Assembly (NCBI GenBank): GCA_905373785.1
Contig: CAJPUK010000076.1
Span: 1 to 10,226, forward strand
Source of the DNA: an uncultured Johnsonella sp.
Lineage (GTDB): Bacteria; Bacillota; Clostridia; Lachnospirales; Lachnospiraceae
Reading direction: 5' to 3'
DNA length: 10,226 nt
Part shown: positions 1 through 7,531 of the stretch, piece after piece
Layout of the letters: every line of letters starts with the position of its first letter
Position numbering within the stretch: position 1 is the stretch's first letter
Translations under genes and position numbers: made by a program
The notes under the pieces: generated by a model
Databases searched by the model: none
Told to the model about the DNA's origin: nothing
Seen by the model: the letters and a program-made list of their open reading frames with translations, nothing else

Positions 1-35
1 TTAATTTTTATTTATAAATTGGACGAAGGTGAATG

Positions 36-64
36 TTGGCAGCAGTCTGATATACATATATAAT
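36..64 (+). promoter_or_regulatory. Promoter of the subtilase gene
   Basis: A TTGGCA box (36-41, five of six to the sigma-A -35 consensus) is followed after exactly 17 bases by a perfect TATAAT (59-64). This predicts a transcript start near 70-72 and a leader of about 78 bases before the ATG at 149. It is the best-matching promoter in the window. The inference rests on consensus and spacing only, and the region is AT-rich, which raises the chance of a fortuitous -10 match. Confidence 0.65.
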
Positions 65-71
65 ATACGGC

Positions 72-87
72 TGAAAGCAAGCTTTCA
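72..87 (+). other. Inverted repeat at the predicted 5' end of the subtilase mRNA
   Basis: TGAAAGC (72-78) and GCTTTCA (81-87) are perfect reverse complements two bases apart. As RNA this would be a six-pair stem with a CAAG tetraloop. It begins almost exactly at the transcript start predicted from the promoter at 36-64, a position typical of 5'-terminal hairpins that protect mRNA from decay. It could instead be a protein-binding dyad. There is no U-run after it, so it is not a terminator. Confidence 0.4.
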
Positions 88-148
88 TTTGGTATATCGG
101 ACAGCTGCCCAAACTCTGACATATTAAATAAATTATTAAAGGGTAAAT

Positions 149-3100
149 ATGAAGAAATCAAAGAAGATATTAAGTATAGTCTTGGCAGTGGTTATATTAA
201 CGGCAAATATACCTTTTTCAACCGGTATAACAAGTTATGCGGCGTATTCGACACAGCAGTCTAAGGATATAGGCTATCTTGAAGAACTTTTGAAGGGAAA
301 GAATGCGCCTTATGATGTAATGATAAAATTCAGTAATGAAGGAACGGACACCTCCTTATCACTGCAGGAAAAGGCTGATATGGCACAAAAAGAGGCACTT
401 GCCATTATAGAAGAGGCAGTTAAGAAGCAGGAAGTGAAAGAGTACGAATCCTTCTATATATCCAATGCCATACATATAGTAACAGCTTCCAAGGAACTTT
501 TGGAGAAACTTGCAAAACTTGATTCTGTAGAAAAAATTACCGAAAATTCCAAGGTTGAGCTTATAAATCCGGTGGAAAAAGAGAAAAAAAGAAGAACAAA
601 AAGGGATACGATATATACCCCTGATGAAAGAGATATAGAGTGGGGTGTCATAGATGTTCATGCGGATAAGGTTTGGGAAGAGTTCGGTATAGACGGAAGC
701 GGTATAACTGTAGGTATCATAGATACCGGAGTTAATTACAATATACCTGCAATCAAAAAATCCTTTCTTGACTATGACAGCGCAAGTGGAACAGTTATAA
801 ATAAGGTTGACGACCCTTCCACCAAAAAGTGGGAGGGAGCATCATATAGAGATTTTGTGGATAATATTGCATATCCTGAAAATTCCGAGGTCAATGACCA
901 CGGTACTCATGTAGCAGGAACCATACTGGGTCAGCAGTCAAACAGTGTAAACCGTATAGGAGTGGCTCCGGGGGCAAAGTTTATAAGCGCCAGAGCCATA
1001 GGACCTGAGGGTGGAGAGGTTTCGGATCTTCTTGCAGCCGCACAGTGGATGCTTGAAATGAAACCGGATGTTATTAACAACTCATGGGGCGGTCCGAATG
1101 ATAATGATGAGTGGTTTAAGGATATAATAAATGCTTGGAACTCGGCAGGTATAGTTCCCGTATTTGCTGCGGGCAATACCTCATCCAAGGTGCCGGGACC
1201 GGGAAGTATCTCAAATCCGGGCAACTACCTTGATGTAATATCGGTAGCGGCGGTAGACCATAACAAGCAAGTAGGCAGGTTCTCAAACAAAGGACCTTCC
1301 GCATTTGATTCGGGCAAATCAATAATAAAGCCTGAGATCTCCGCTCCGGGAGTACAGGTGCGTTCAGTAGATGCAAGGGGAAATTATGTAAGCTGGAACG
1401 GTACCAGTATGGCAACTCCTCATGTTGTGGGAGTAATAGCGCTGATCAAGGAAGCGGCAAAAAAAGCAGGCAAGGAAGAAGAGTACGACAGCCTTGACGA
1501 GATAAGAAATCTTATTACTTCCACAGCAGAGCCGCTATCGGATAATACTTATACACAAAGTCCGAATATGGCATACGGTTACGGTCTTATCAATGCTTAT
1601 GATGCCGTAGCCAAGATAATGGAAGACAGAACGCAGGGCGAAATAAGCGGTGTGGTACTAAAAGACGGGGCTGATAAAAGAGCGCCGAATCTTGAGATAA
1701 ATATTCAGGATGAGGCATATATAGGCAGAAAATTGAAGGTTGAAGCCAAGGTCGATGATGATGTATCCATAAGAGAGGTCAAGCTGTCTTATTATATAGG
1801 AGACGATCCGCAAACTGCAGTGGAGCATGAACTTAATCTAAGCAAGGGGGTGCAAAATGACGGAACCTATTCTTACAGCATAGAGGCGGATAAGTTAAGT
1901 AAAGGAACGCTGCATCTAAGCTTAAGTGCAAAAGATTATGCACAAAATACAGTAACAAAGCAAAAGGATGTTGAAATAAAAGCTGGAATGACACTGCCTT
2001 GGGAGTCCGACTTGGAGAAGGCAAGCTCGCTTAACGGATTTATGCTTGAAGGTACATGGGAGGTTTCGGGAAGGAAATCAAGTGCCGAGCCTGAACTGCC
2101 CGGAGGACTTAATGGTTCGGCAAATACTACCTATGTAGGAACAAATGCCGGAAGGGGAGTATTTGAAAAGAGGGTGAACAGCTATCTGTATCTGCCTCCT
2201 GTAGATTTAAGTACGGTTACGGGCAATCCGTCACTTAGTGTGGATATGTATAACGGATTTACCGGGCTCAGTTATGCCAAACTGCAAGTCTCATTTAGCG
2301 GAGATGAAAATGACTGGGAAGATATCTACCAAGTGGTATTAAGACCTGATATTACCACAAGAAACTGGGTGCATAACACATATTCTTTAGCTAAGTATAC
2401 AGGAAATGCAAAACCTTTGCAGCTTAGATTTTATTTCTACGGGCATAATACGGATGAGGGGGCAGGCTGGTATCTTGATAACTTTTCCATAAAGCAGCAG
2501 GAAGATACTCCGCCGGCACAGGTTCAGGCACTTAGGGCAAGTATAGGACAAAAAGGAGTAAACTTAAGCTTTGTGGCAAATGAAGAGACGGATATGTTAA
2601 GTTACTCTATAGAAAGAAAAGAAGATGGTGCGGCTACATTTGCCCAAATAGCTACTATACAGCAGAACTTATCCGACTTTACATTTATTAATAAAAATGA
2701 AGATCCTACAAGACCAAGCTCCCATTACCGAGTAAATTATTATGATAAGGGGCTTGCTCCGGGTAAAAAATACATTTACCGTGTGAGAGCCTTGGATAAG
2801 TCGGGCAATTACTCGGAGTATTCAAAAGAGCTTAATGTGGACTACAGCTCATATGAAGAAACCGTCTTTTATGATTTTGAAGCCGATAACGGAGGCTTTA
2901 CGACCGGAGTTTTAAGCGGAAATATCAATGATTGGCAATGGGGTAAGCCTATGCGACCGGCTGACGGTGATTATACAAAGTTACTTCCAAGAGAGACTTG
3001 GGAGGGACTTGAAAAGAACTCTACCAAGGTCTGGGGTACAAATCTGAACGGAAAGTTTAGGAAAAATCAGGACTCTTATATACAGATGCCCTCGGTTACG

Positions 3101-6100
3101 GTAAAGGATGGCGATTACCTGTACTTTGACTCCTTTAATGCTCAAATGAGTCTGGACACTGCACTAAGCCTTACAGTTGAGATCAAGGAAAAGAATAAAA
3201 ATACATGGTCTTTGCTGGTATCAAGAGAAAGCATTATGGATGATAATCAAATAAGAGTATGGCAGCAGATCGGAGCGGATCTTTCGGCATACAAGGGTAA
3301 GAGCGTTGATATAAGATTCCACATAAATGTAGGAAGAAATATCTACATAGATTCCTATAACATCGGTTGGTATATAGACAATGTGGTAGTGGGTGATAAG
3401 GAGCAGAAGTTTAAGACCGACAGGCTGAGAGTATTTACAAATGAAGAAGCAAGTCCAAGCAATGCCTCTTTTTTGGCTACAGACTCCGATGCAACAACAG
3501 AATATAAAGAAGAGGCAAATGCAGAGCCGGGTGTAAACACTGCTTCAAGTATAGAACTTGATGTGGGGGCAGGTACAGGCTATTATACCGCCGGCTCGGT
3601 GCCTATTCCGGGAGGCTTTCCAAGTAACTCTTACATACCTTTAAGGGCAAAGGTCAAGGTCTTGGATACCGGAAAGTATACCTATGCCAGTGACATTGAC
3701 GGCTCATTTAATATAAATCATGCAATTAATAAGTCGGATAAAAAATACAGACTTGAGTTTTCGGCTTACGGCTATGAAAGCAAAATAGTGGAAGTTGATT
3801 TGAGTCAAGGCACTCATAAGGTAAATATACCTACAGTAGTACTAAATAAAGCAAAGTCCGCAAGTATTAAAGGTACGGTAAAAGATGAAGCCGGCAATGC
3901 TTTGGAAGGTGTTAATATACGCTTGGTGGAAGATGATCTGGTGCCGGTAATAAGTACGGATGTCGGAGGAAATTATGTAAACTCTTCCATATATGAGGGT
4001 AAGTATACCTTCAGATTTTATAAAGAGGGCTACTACAGTGTAGAAAAAGAAATAACTTTAAGCGCAGGTGACAATGTACTTGATGAGGTGAAGTTAAGAC
4101 CGCTTGGAAACTTAAGTAGCGAAAAGCTTGATTATGGCTATAATGTAAAGCCCGGTACTGACGGAGATTATCAAACTGTGCATTTCACAAGCGGTATGAA
4201 GGGTATTGCCGTAAGATTTCAATCACCTTATAAGGGCGGTATACTTAAATCAGCAGATCTATTCCTTGTGAAGAATAAGTACTATTCAGGCAATCATATT
4301 ATGATAGGAGTACTTGCCTATGATGATAATAAAAGATTAAGAGAGATAGCACCCTTTAGGGAGTATAAGAATATTACCCCGAATGCATGGAATACCATTG
4401 ACTTTTCGGAATTTACCATAAAGACTGATAAACCTGTGTACATAGCAACTATGTATACAAAAAATCTGGAAAACAGTCTGGGAGTCTATTATGATGTTTA
4501 TGCAAGTAAAAATGCCAAGGAACATTCATACATATATGACGGAGCCTTCATCAAGACAAGCGCTCTTACTCCTTCGGGAGCCTTTGCGGTTAAGTCTGAT
4601 TGGCTTTATGAGGCAGGAGCACAAAAGAACCCCGAAACCGATGACGAATCGGGAGCGGCAAAACCGGAAGATCCTAAAATAATAGCCGATACGGAAGAAA
4701 GTTTTGTATTTGATGCGGCTACACAGACTATTACCGCTTATAAGGGAAATAATACAGCAGTTGTAGTGCCTTCATCTATAGGCGGTGTAGAAGTAAAAAG
4801 AATAGGAGAGAAAGCCTTTATAGGAACAAGTAAGGGAGATAAAAAACTCAGAAAGATAGTAGTTTCCGAGGGTATAGAAGAGATCGGTGCAGAGGCATTT
4901 AAGAATAATGACTTAAGTGAGATCACTTTGCCCGAGTCGTTGAGTTTAATAGGTGAAGCTGCCTTTATGAATCAATATAAAGATAACTTTGATGATAAAT
5001 CACTTAAAGTAAATCTTCCTTCTAACATAACAAGAATAGAAAAAGACACCTTTGCTTCTGCCGGAAGCCCTCTTGTTGCGACACTTCCTTCAGTAAGCTA
5101 CATAGCAAGCGGAGCATTTAGCGGGATTAAGGAAATAGAAGTGAATGCACCTAAACTTGAAATTATAGAGGACGGGGCATTCGGAAGCTATGACAGAGCC
5201 GACTTTAGCTATGCCAAGGTATTTACCTCTTTGGACAGCACCCTTACATCAAAGGATAGACAGTATGTGATAAATCCGGCTTCGGTAAGTGTAAATATGA
5301 TAAATGCAAGGGACCATGAGGATGTAATTCTTAAAAAGGTGTACTACGGAGAAAACAGCTTACAGAATATAGGAAGAAATACAGAAGCTTCGAAAATCTA
5401 CCGCATAGGCGATACGGTAAGTGTAAAAGCACCGAGGCTTACAAGAAAAGGTATATCCTATATAAGCGATACTCCAAGCCTTAATATAAAGCTTGAAAAG
5501 AGTAATGATATAAGTTTTTACTATTATTTACAGGAGGTAAGAACCAGACTGCCTATACTGGATACCGATACACAGCTTGTTGGCTTTGCACTGCCCAATG
5601 CTCAAATAAATGCTAAAGTAGGTTCTAAATCATATGAAGTAAGATCTAATGAGGACGGTTTCTTTAGGATCGAAGGGATTGAGTTAAGCACCTCGAATAT
5701 GGTTGAATTTACTGTTAATAATTATGCGGCAGGAAGTTTTAGCGTAAGCCAAAATAATAATGATGAATATATTATAGAAGGCTCAGTACTTAAAAGGTAC
5801 AACGGTGTAGGAGGTGAAGTGGTACTTCCGGTATCGGGTACAGGTGTCGCTGTCAATGAAATAGCTGATTTTGCCTTTTACGATAAGTCTTTGATCAGTG
5901 TAACTTTGCCGGATGCAGTTGAAACCATAGGTTCAGGAGCATTTATGGATACAGGCTTAACTTCTTTTGGCTGGAACCTTAATAATATCAATCAAAGTAA
6001 ACTTAGAACCATAAATGAATATGCGTTTAAGAACAACTCCTTAACTAAGGTCTTGCTGCCGGAGCTTACTCATGTGATAAGGACTTCAGCTTTTGAGAAC

Positions 6101-7342
6101 AATGATATAGAGGAGCTTAAATTCGGTAAATACACAGGTCATGTGGGCGATAAGGCATTTAAGGATAATAAATTAAAAGAGGTTGAACTTGCGGATGTTG
6201 CCGAAGAGATAGGCGTAGGGGCATTTATGAACAACAGAATAGAAAAGCTTGTTGTAAAGCCCAGACTTGAAGGCTATAAGCACGGACTCGATCTTATACC
6301 CGACTACGCTTTTGCCAATAACAAGCTTAGCAAGGTAAAACTTCCTATAGAGATCACCCATGTATCAGAGCTTGCCTTTGAAGGAAATACAAAGGAAAGA
6401 TTTATTATAGAAAGTGATGCTGTAGAGATAGTTGCAACAAAGGCTTATGATGTGTTAAGAAGTGATGGAACATTGCTTAAGTGGAGTGAAGAAAAGCAGG
6501 ATAAGCCAAAGGATCATACAGAAAATAATTCAAGTTCCGGAAGTGGAGAAAATAACAGTAAAAATATAAATAATACGGCTAAAAATAATAACAATAAGAA
6601 TACTGCCAATAATGCAAATACCGATACAAGTGGTGATATAAACAATAACACAAATACCGGAAATAACACTACAAACAACAAAGCTGAGGACGATACAAAG
6701 TCTGAAGGTAAGGGCGGTTCATATAGCGGCTCAAGTTCGGGAGGTTTAAGTTCCGGCAGCGGCTTAAATTCCGGCAGCTTAAGTTCCGGGGGAGGTTCAA
6801 GTTCCGGGCGCAGCTCAAGTTCAGGGGGAGGTTTAAGCTCAGGAACAAGAAGTACTGCAAGAACATCAGGTATTTCAAAAGCACTCCCACAAGGCTATAA
6901 AGGTCAGACAAAGATCATAGGAAATTATACCGTACCTGTAACTGTAGACAAAGGTACTTGGCAAAGGGATGAAATAAGCAAAAGATGGAAATATACCGAT
7001 AGCTTAGGCGGTTTAAGACAGTCTGCTTGGGTTGAGGTGTTTAATGAAGGTCTGGTACAAAAACAGGTAAGTAAGCTTCCTTTTGCATGGTATAGCTTTG
7101 ATGAAAAGGGCAATATGCGTACAGGCTGGTATGCTGATGATGGCAAACATTTTTACTACTTCAGTGAGACGGCTGATGTAAGTGAAGGGGCTATGCTTAC
7201 AGGTTGGCAGTTTATAAACGGAAAATGGTATTATCTTAATGAAACATACGGTGCAGATATGGGAATTATGTTAAGCGACACTGTAACAGCAGACGGATAC
7301 AGGCTGTTGCCTGACGGAAGTTGGGACGGAGTTGGAAAGTAA
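149..7342 (+). CDS. Giant secreted bacillopeptidase F-like subtilase with LRR blocks and a cell-wall-binding-like tail
   Basis: This 2397-residue exported serine protease probably cleaves proteins at the cell surface. Residues 1-32 are a signal peptide (KKSKK, hydrophobic core, likely cleavage after SYAA). Residues 55-140 resemble the I9 propeptide/inhibitor, ending in a KKRRTKR stretch (146-152). The S8 domain (about 160-490) has D192 in IIDTGVN, H251 in NDHGTHVAGT, oxyanion N343 in AAGN and S420 in NGTSMATPH, so it should be active. The D-to-H spacing of 59 fits bacillopeptidase F rather than subtilisin. An Ig-like segment follows (505-613), then MAM/immune-inhibitor-A-like sandwiches at 616-782 and 905-1085, both ending in GWY[LI]DN, around a fibronectin III domain (787-900). 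Carboxypeptidase-regulatory-like domains lie at 1160-1230 and 1238-1318, an unassigned module at 1320-1500, LRR blocks at 1518-1680 and 1874-2085, a linker at 2113-2240, and an aromatic repeat tail at 2265-2397. I see no LPxTG motif and no cysteine. A GGG (141-143) five bases before the ATG serves as ribosome binding site. Triad and domain order are seen; surface role and substrate are inferred. Confidence 0.93.
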   Translation: MKKSKKILSIVLAVVILTANIPFSTGITSYAAYSTQQSKDIGYLEELLKGKNAPYDVMIKFSNEGTDTSLSLQEKADMAQKEALAIIEEAVKKQEVKEYESFYISNAIHIVTASKELLEKLAKLDSVEKITENSKVELINPVEKEKKRRTKRDTIYTPDERDIEWGVIDVHADKVWEEFGIDGSGITVGIIDTGVNYNIPAIKKSFLDYDSASGTVINKVDDPSTKKWEGASYRDFVDNIAYPENSEVNDHGTHVAGTILGQQSNSVNRIGVAPGAKFISARAIGPEGGEVSDLLAAAQWMLEMKPDVINNSWGGPNDNDEWFKDIINAWNSAGIVPVFAAGNTSSKVPGPGSISNPGNYLDVISVAAVDHNKQVGRFSNKGPSAFDSGKSIIKPEISAPGVQVRSVDARGNYVSWNGTSMATPHVVGVIALIKEAAKKAGKEEEYDSLDEIRNLITSTAEPLSDNTYTQSPNMAYGYGLINAYDAVAKIMEDRTQGEISGVVLKDGADKRAPNLEINIQDEAYIGRKLKVEAKVDDDVSIREVKLSYYIGDDPQTAVEHELNLSKGVQNDGTYSYSIEADKLSKGTLHLSLSAKDYAQNTVTKQKDVEIKAGMTLPWESDLEKASSLNGFMLEGTWEVSGRKSSAEPELPGGLNGSANTTYVGTNAGRGVFEKRVNSYLYLPPVDLSTVTGNPSLSVDMYNGFTGLSYAKLQVSFSGDENDWEDIYQVVLRPDITTRNWVHNTYSLAKYTGNAKPLQLRFYFYGHNTDEGAGWYLDNFSIKQQEDTPPAQVQALRASIGQKGVNLSFVANEETDMLSYSIERKEDGAATFAQIATIQQNLSDFTFINKNEDPTRPSSHYRVNYYDKGLAPGKKYIYRVRALDKSGNYSEYSKELNVDYSSYEETVFYDFEADNGGFTTGVLSGNINDWQWGKPMRPADGDYTKLLPRETWEGLEKNSTKVWGTNLNGKFRKNQDSYIQMPSVTVKDGDYLYFDSFNAQMSLDTALSLTVEIKEKNKNTWSLLVSRESIMDDNQIRVWQQIGADLSAYKGKSVDIRFHINVGRNIYIDSYNIGWYIDNVVVGDKEQKFKTDRLRVFTNEEASPSNASFLATDSDATTEYKEEANAEPGVNTASSIELDVGAGTGYYTAGSVPIPGGFPSNSYIPLRAKVKVLDTGKYTYASDIDGSFNINHAINKSDKKYRLEFSAYGYESKIVEVDLSQGTHKVNIPTVVLNKAKSASIKGTVKDEAGNALEGVNIRLVEDDLVPVISTDVGGNYVNSSIYEGKYTFRFYKEGYYSVEKEITLSAGDNVLDEVKLRPLGNLSSEKLDYGYNVKPGTDGDYQTVHFTSGMKGIAVRFQSPYKGGILKSADLFLVKNKYYSGNHIMIGVLAYDDNKRLREIAPFREYKNITPNAWNTIDFSEFTIKTDKPVYIATMYTKNLENSLGVYYDVYASKNAKEHSYIYDGAFIKTSALTPSGAFAVKSDWLYEAGAQKNPETDDESGAAKPEDPKIIADTEESFVFDAATQTITAYKGNNTAVVVPSSIGGVEVKRIGEKAFIGTSKGDKKLRKIVVSEGIEEIGAEAFKNNDLSEITLPESLSLIGEAAFMNQYKDNFDDKSLKVNLPSNITRIEKDTFASAGSPLVATLPSVSYIASGAFSGIKEIEVNAPKLEIIEDGAFGSYDRADFSYAKVFTSLDSTLTSKDRQYVINPASVSVNMINARDHEDVILKKVYYGENSLQNIGRNTEASKIYRIGDTVSVKAPRLTRKGISYISDTPSLNIKLEKSNDISFYYYLQEVRTRLPILDTDTQLVGFALPNAQINAKVGSKSYEVRSNEDGFFRIEGIELSTSNMVEFTVNNYAAGSFSVSQNNNDEYIIEGSVLKRYNGVGGEVVLPVSGTGVAVNEIADFAFYDKSLISVTLPDAVETIGSGAFMDTGLTSFGWNLNNINQSKLRTINEYAFKNNSLTKVLLPELTHVIRTSAFENNDIEELKFGKYTGHVGDKAFKDNKLKEVELADVAEEIGVGAFMNNRIEKLVVKPRLEGYKHGLDLIPDYAFANNKLSKVKLPIEITHVSELAFEGNTKERFIIESDAVEIVATKAYDVLRSDGTLLKWSEEKQDKPKDHTENNSSSGSGENNSKNINNTAKNNNNKNTANNANTDTSGDINNNTNTGNNTTNNKAEDDTKSEGKGGSYSGSSSGGLSSGSGLNSGSLSSGGGSSSGRSSSSGGGLSSGTRSTARTSGISKALPQGYKGQTKIIGNYTVPVTVDKGTWQRDEISKRWKYTDSLGGLRQSAWVEVFNEGLVQKQVSKLPFAWYSFDEKGNMRTGWYADDGKHFYYFSETADVSEGAMLTGWQFINGKWYYLNETYGADMGIMLSDTVTADGYRLLPDGSWDGVGK
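4700..5185 (+). repeat. BspA-type leucine-rich repeat block 1 within the subtilase
   Basis: Residues 1518-1679 carry the recurring BspA/TpLRR (LRR_5) pattern, in which an 'I(G/E)..AF' turn is followed by a 'L..I.LP' strand. Examples are IGEKAFIG, IGAEAFKNNDLSEITLP, IGEAAFMN and IEDGAFGS. Such blocks in oral and gut bacteria often mediate binding to host matrix proteins or other bacteria. That role is family knowledge and not shown by this sequence. Confidence 0.85.
5768..6403 (+). repeat. BspA-type leucine-rich repeat block 2 within the subtilase
   Basis: Residues 1874-2085 are a second, longer LRR_5 block. Its 'AF..N.L..V.LP' pattern is clear in ADFAFYDKSLISVTLP, IGSGAFMD, NEYAFKNNSLTKVLLP, SAFENNDIEEL, KAFKDNKLKEVEL, GAFMNNRIEKL and YAFANNKLSKVKLP. 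About 190 non-LRR residues separate it from block 1. Either the scaffold was interrupted by inserted modules or the two blocks were acquired separately. Confidence 0.87.
6485..6868 (+). repeat. Low-complexity Asn-rich then Ser/Gly-rich linker, with short tandem repeats
   Basis: Residues 2113-2240 form a flexible spacer between the LRR scaffold and the C-terminal wall-binding region. The first half is dominated by Asn, Thr and Lys. From 6731 to about 6844 the DNA becomes an imperfect tandem array of 15- and 18-base units of the form TYAAGTTCnGG, encoding five- and six-residue units such as LSSGSG, LSSGGG, SSSGRS and SSSGGG. Unit lengths are multiples of three, so gain or loss of units would keep the frame. 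The local base composition is richer in G and C than the flanking Asn-rich part. Confidence 0.85.
6941..7339 (+). repeat. Aromatic choline-binding-like (glucan/cell-wall-binding) repeats at the subtilase C-terminus
   Basis: Residues 2265-2397 show the Trp/Tyr/Gly pattern of CW_binding_1 repeats: GTWQ, RWKYTD, AWYSFDEKGNMRTGWY, GKHFYYF, LTGWQFINGKWYYL and a closing DGYRLLPDGSW. In this family the repeats bind choline-bearing teichoic acids or other wall polymers or glucans non-covalently. That would explain how a protein without an LPxTG signal stays on the cell. The ligand cannot be read from the sequence. The number of complete repeats is small (about three to four), so binding may be weak or specialised. 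Confidence 0.8.
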
Positions 7343-7360
7343 TTGTAATATGTATAAAAT

Positions 7361-7383
7361 ATATTAATAATGATTACTAATAT
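7361..7383 (+). promoter_or_regulatory. 23-bp odd-centred dyad, PerR/Fur-like operator candidate 1
   Basis: Around a central G (7372), the arm ATATTAATAAT (7361-7371) is complementary to ATTACTAATAT (7373-7383) at 10 of 11 positions. A one-base centre cannot form a normal RNA loop, so a protein-binding DNA site is the better reading. The inner 15 bases (7365-7379) match the Bacillus PerR box TTATAATnATTATAA at 11 of 14 defined positions. PerR commonly controls ahpC in Firmicutes. The site lies about 150 bases before the ahpC start. High AT content makes chance similarity a real possibility. Confidence 0.4.
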
Positions 7384-7414
7384 TAGTTATAGTGCCGAAA
7401 ATGCCTTGAACCTA

Positions 7415-7443
7415 TTGAAATCGCTGTTTTTTTATGATAGATT
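7415..7443 (+). promoter_or_regulatory. Possible ahpC promoter
   Basis: TTGAAA (7415-7420, five of six) is followed after 17 bases by TAGATT (7438-7443, four of six), preceded by TGA, which gives an extended -10 (TGn). A start near 7450 would give a leader of about 82 bases. A rival -10 is GATAAT at 7452-7457, but it has only a T-run at the -35 position. The two dyads at 7361-7383 and 7484-7506 bracket this promoter. The call is weak, since several AT-rich alternatives exist. Confidence 0.3.
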
Positions 7444-7483
7444 GTATACACGATAATTTTAGAGCTAAGCCGCTCTTGGTGCC

Positions 7484-7506
7484 GTACTTATATAGGTTAT
7501 AAGTAC
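7484..7506 (+). promoter_or_regulatory. Perfect 9-bp inverted repeat before ahpC, hairpin or PerR/Fur-like operator candidate 2
   Basis: GTACTTATA (7484-7492) and TATAAGTAC (7498-7506) are perfect reverse complements around TAGGT. Like candidate 1, the element is 23 bp long with an odd centre. Its inner 15 bases (7488-7502) match the PerR box at 11 of 14 positions. As RNA it would be a stable stem-loop ending 13 bases before the AGGAGG of ahpC (7520-7525). The sequence alone cannot tell a DNA operator from a leader hairpin. Confidence 0.45.
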
Positions 7507-7531
7507 AGATTATAAATTTAGGAGGTTATAT

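Noticed and set aside
7320..7342. Sortase anchoring of the subtilase
   Set aside because: The C-terminus has no LPxTG-like motif, hydrophobic segment or positive tail. The aromatic repeats are the only visible means of attachment.
7421..7440. Intrinsic terminator of the subtilase gene at the T7 run (7427-7433)
   Set aside because: No GC-rich or even convincing AT-rich stem precedes the T-run. The nearby TTGAA-CCTA-TTGAA is a direct repeat, not an inverted one.
7461..7476. AGAGC-TAAGCC-GCTCT hairpin as a terminator
   Set aside because: The stem has only five pairs and is followed by TGGTGCC rather than a U-tract. It is at most a minor leader fold of ahpC.
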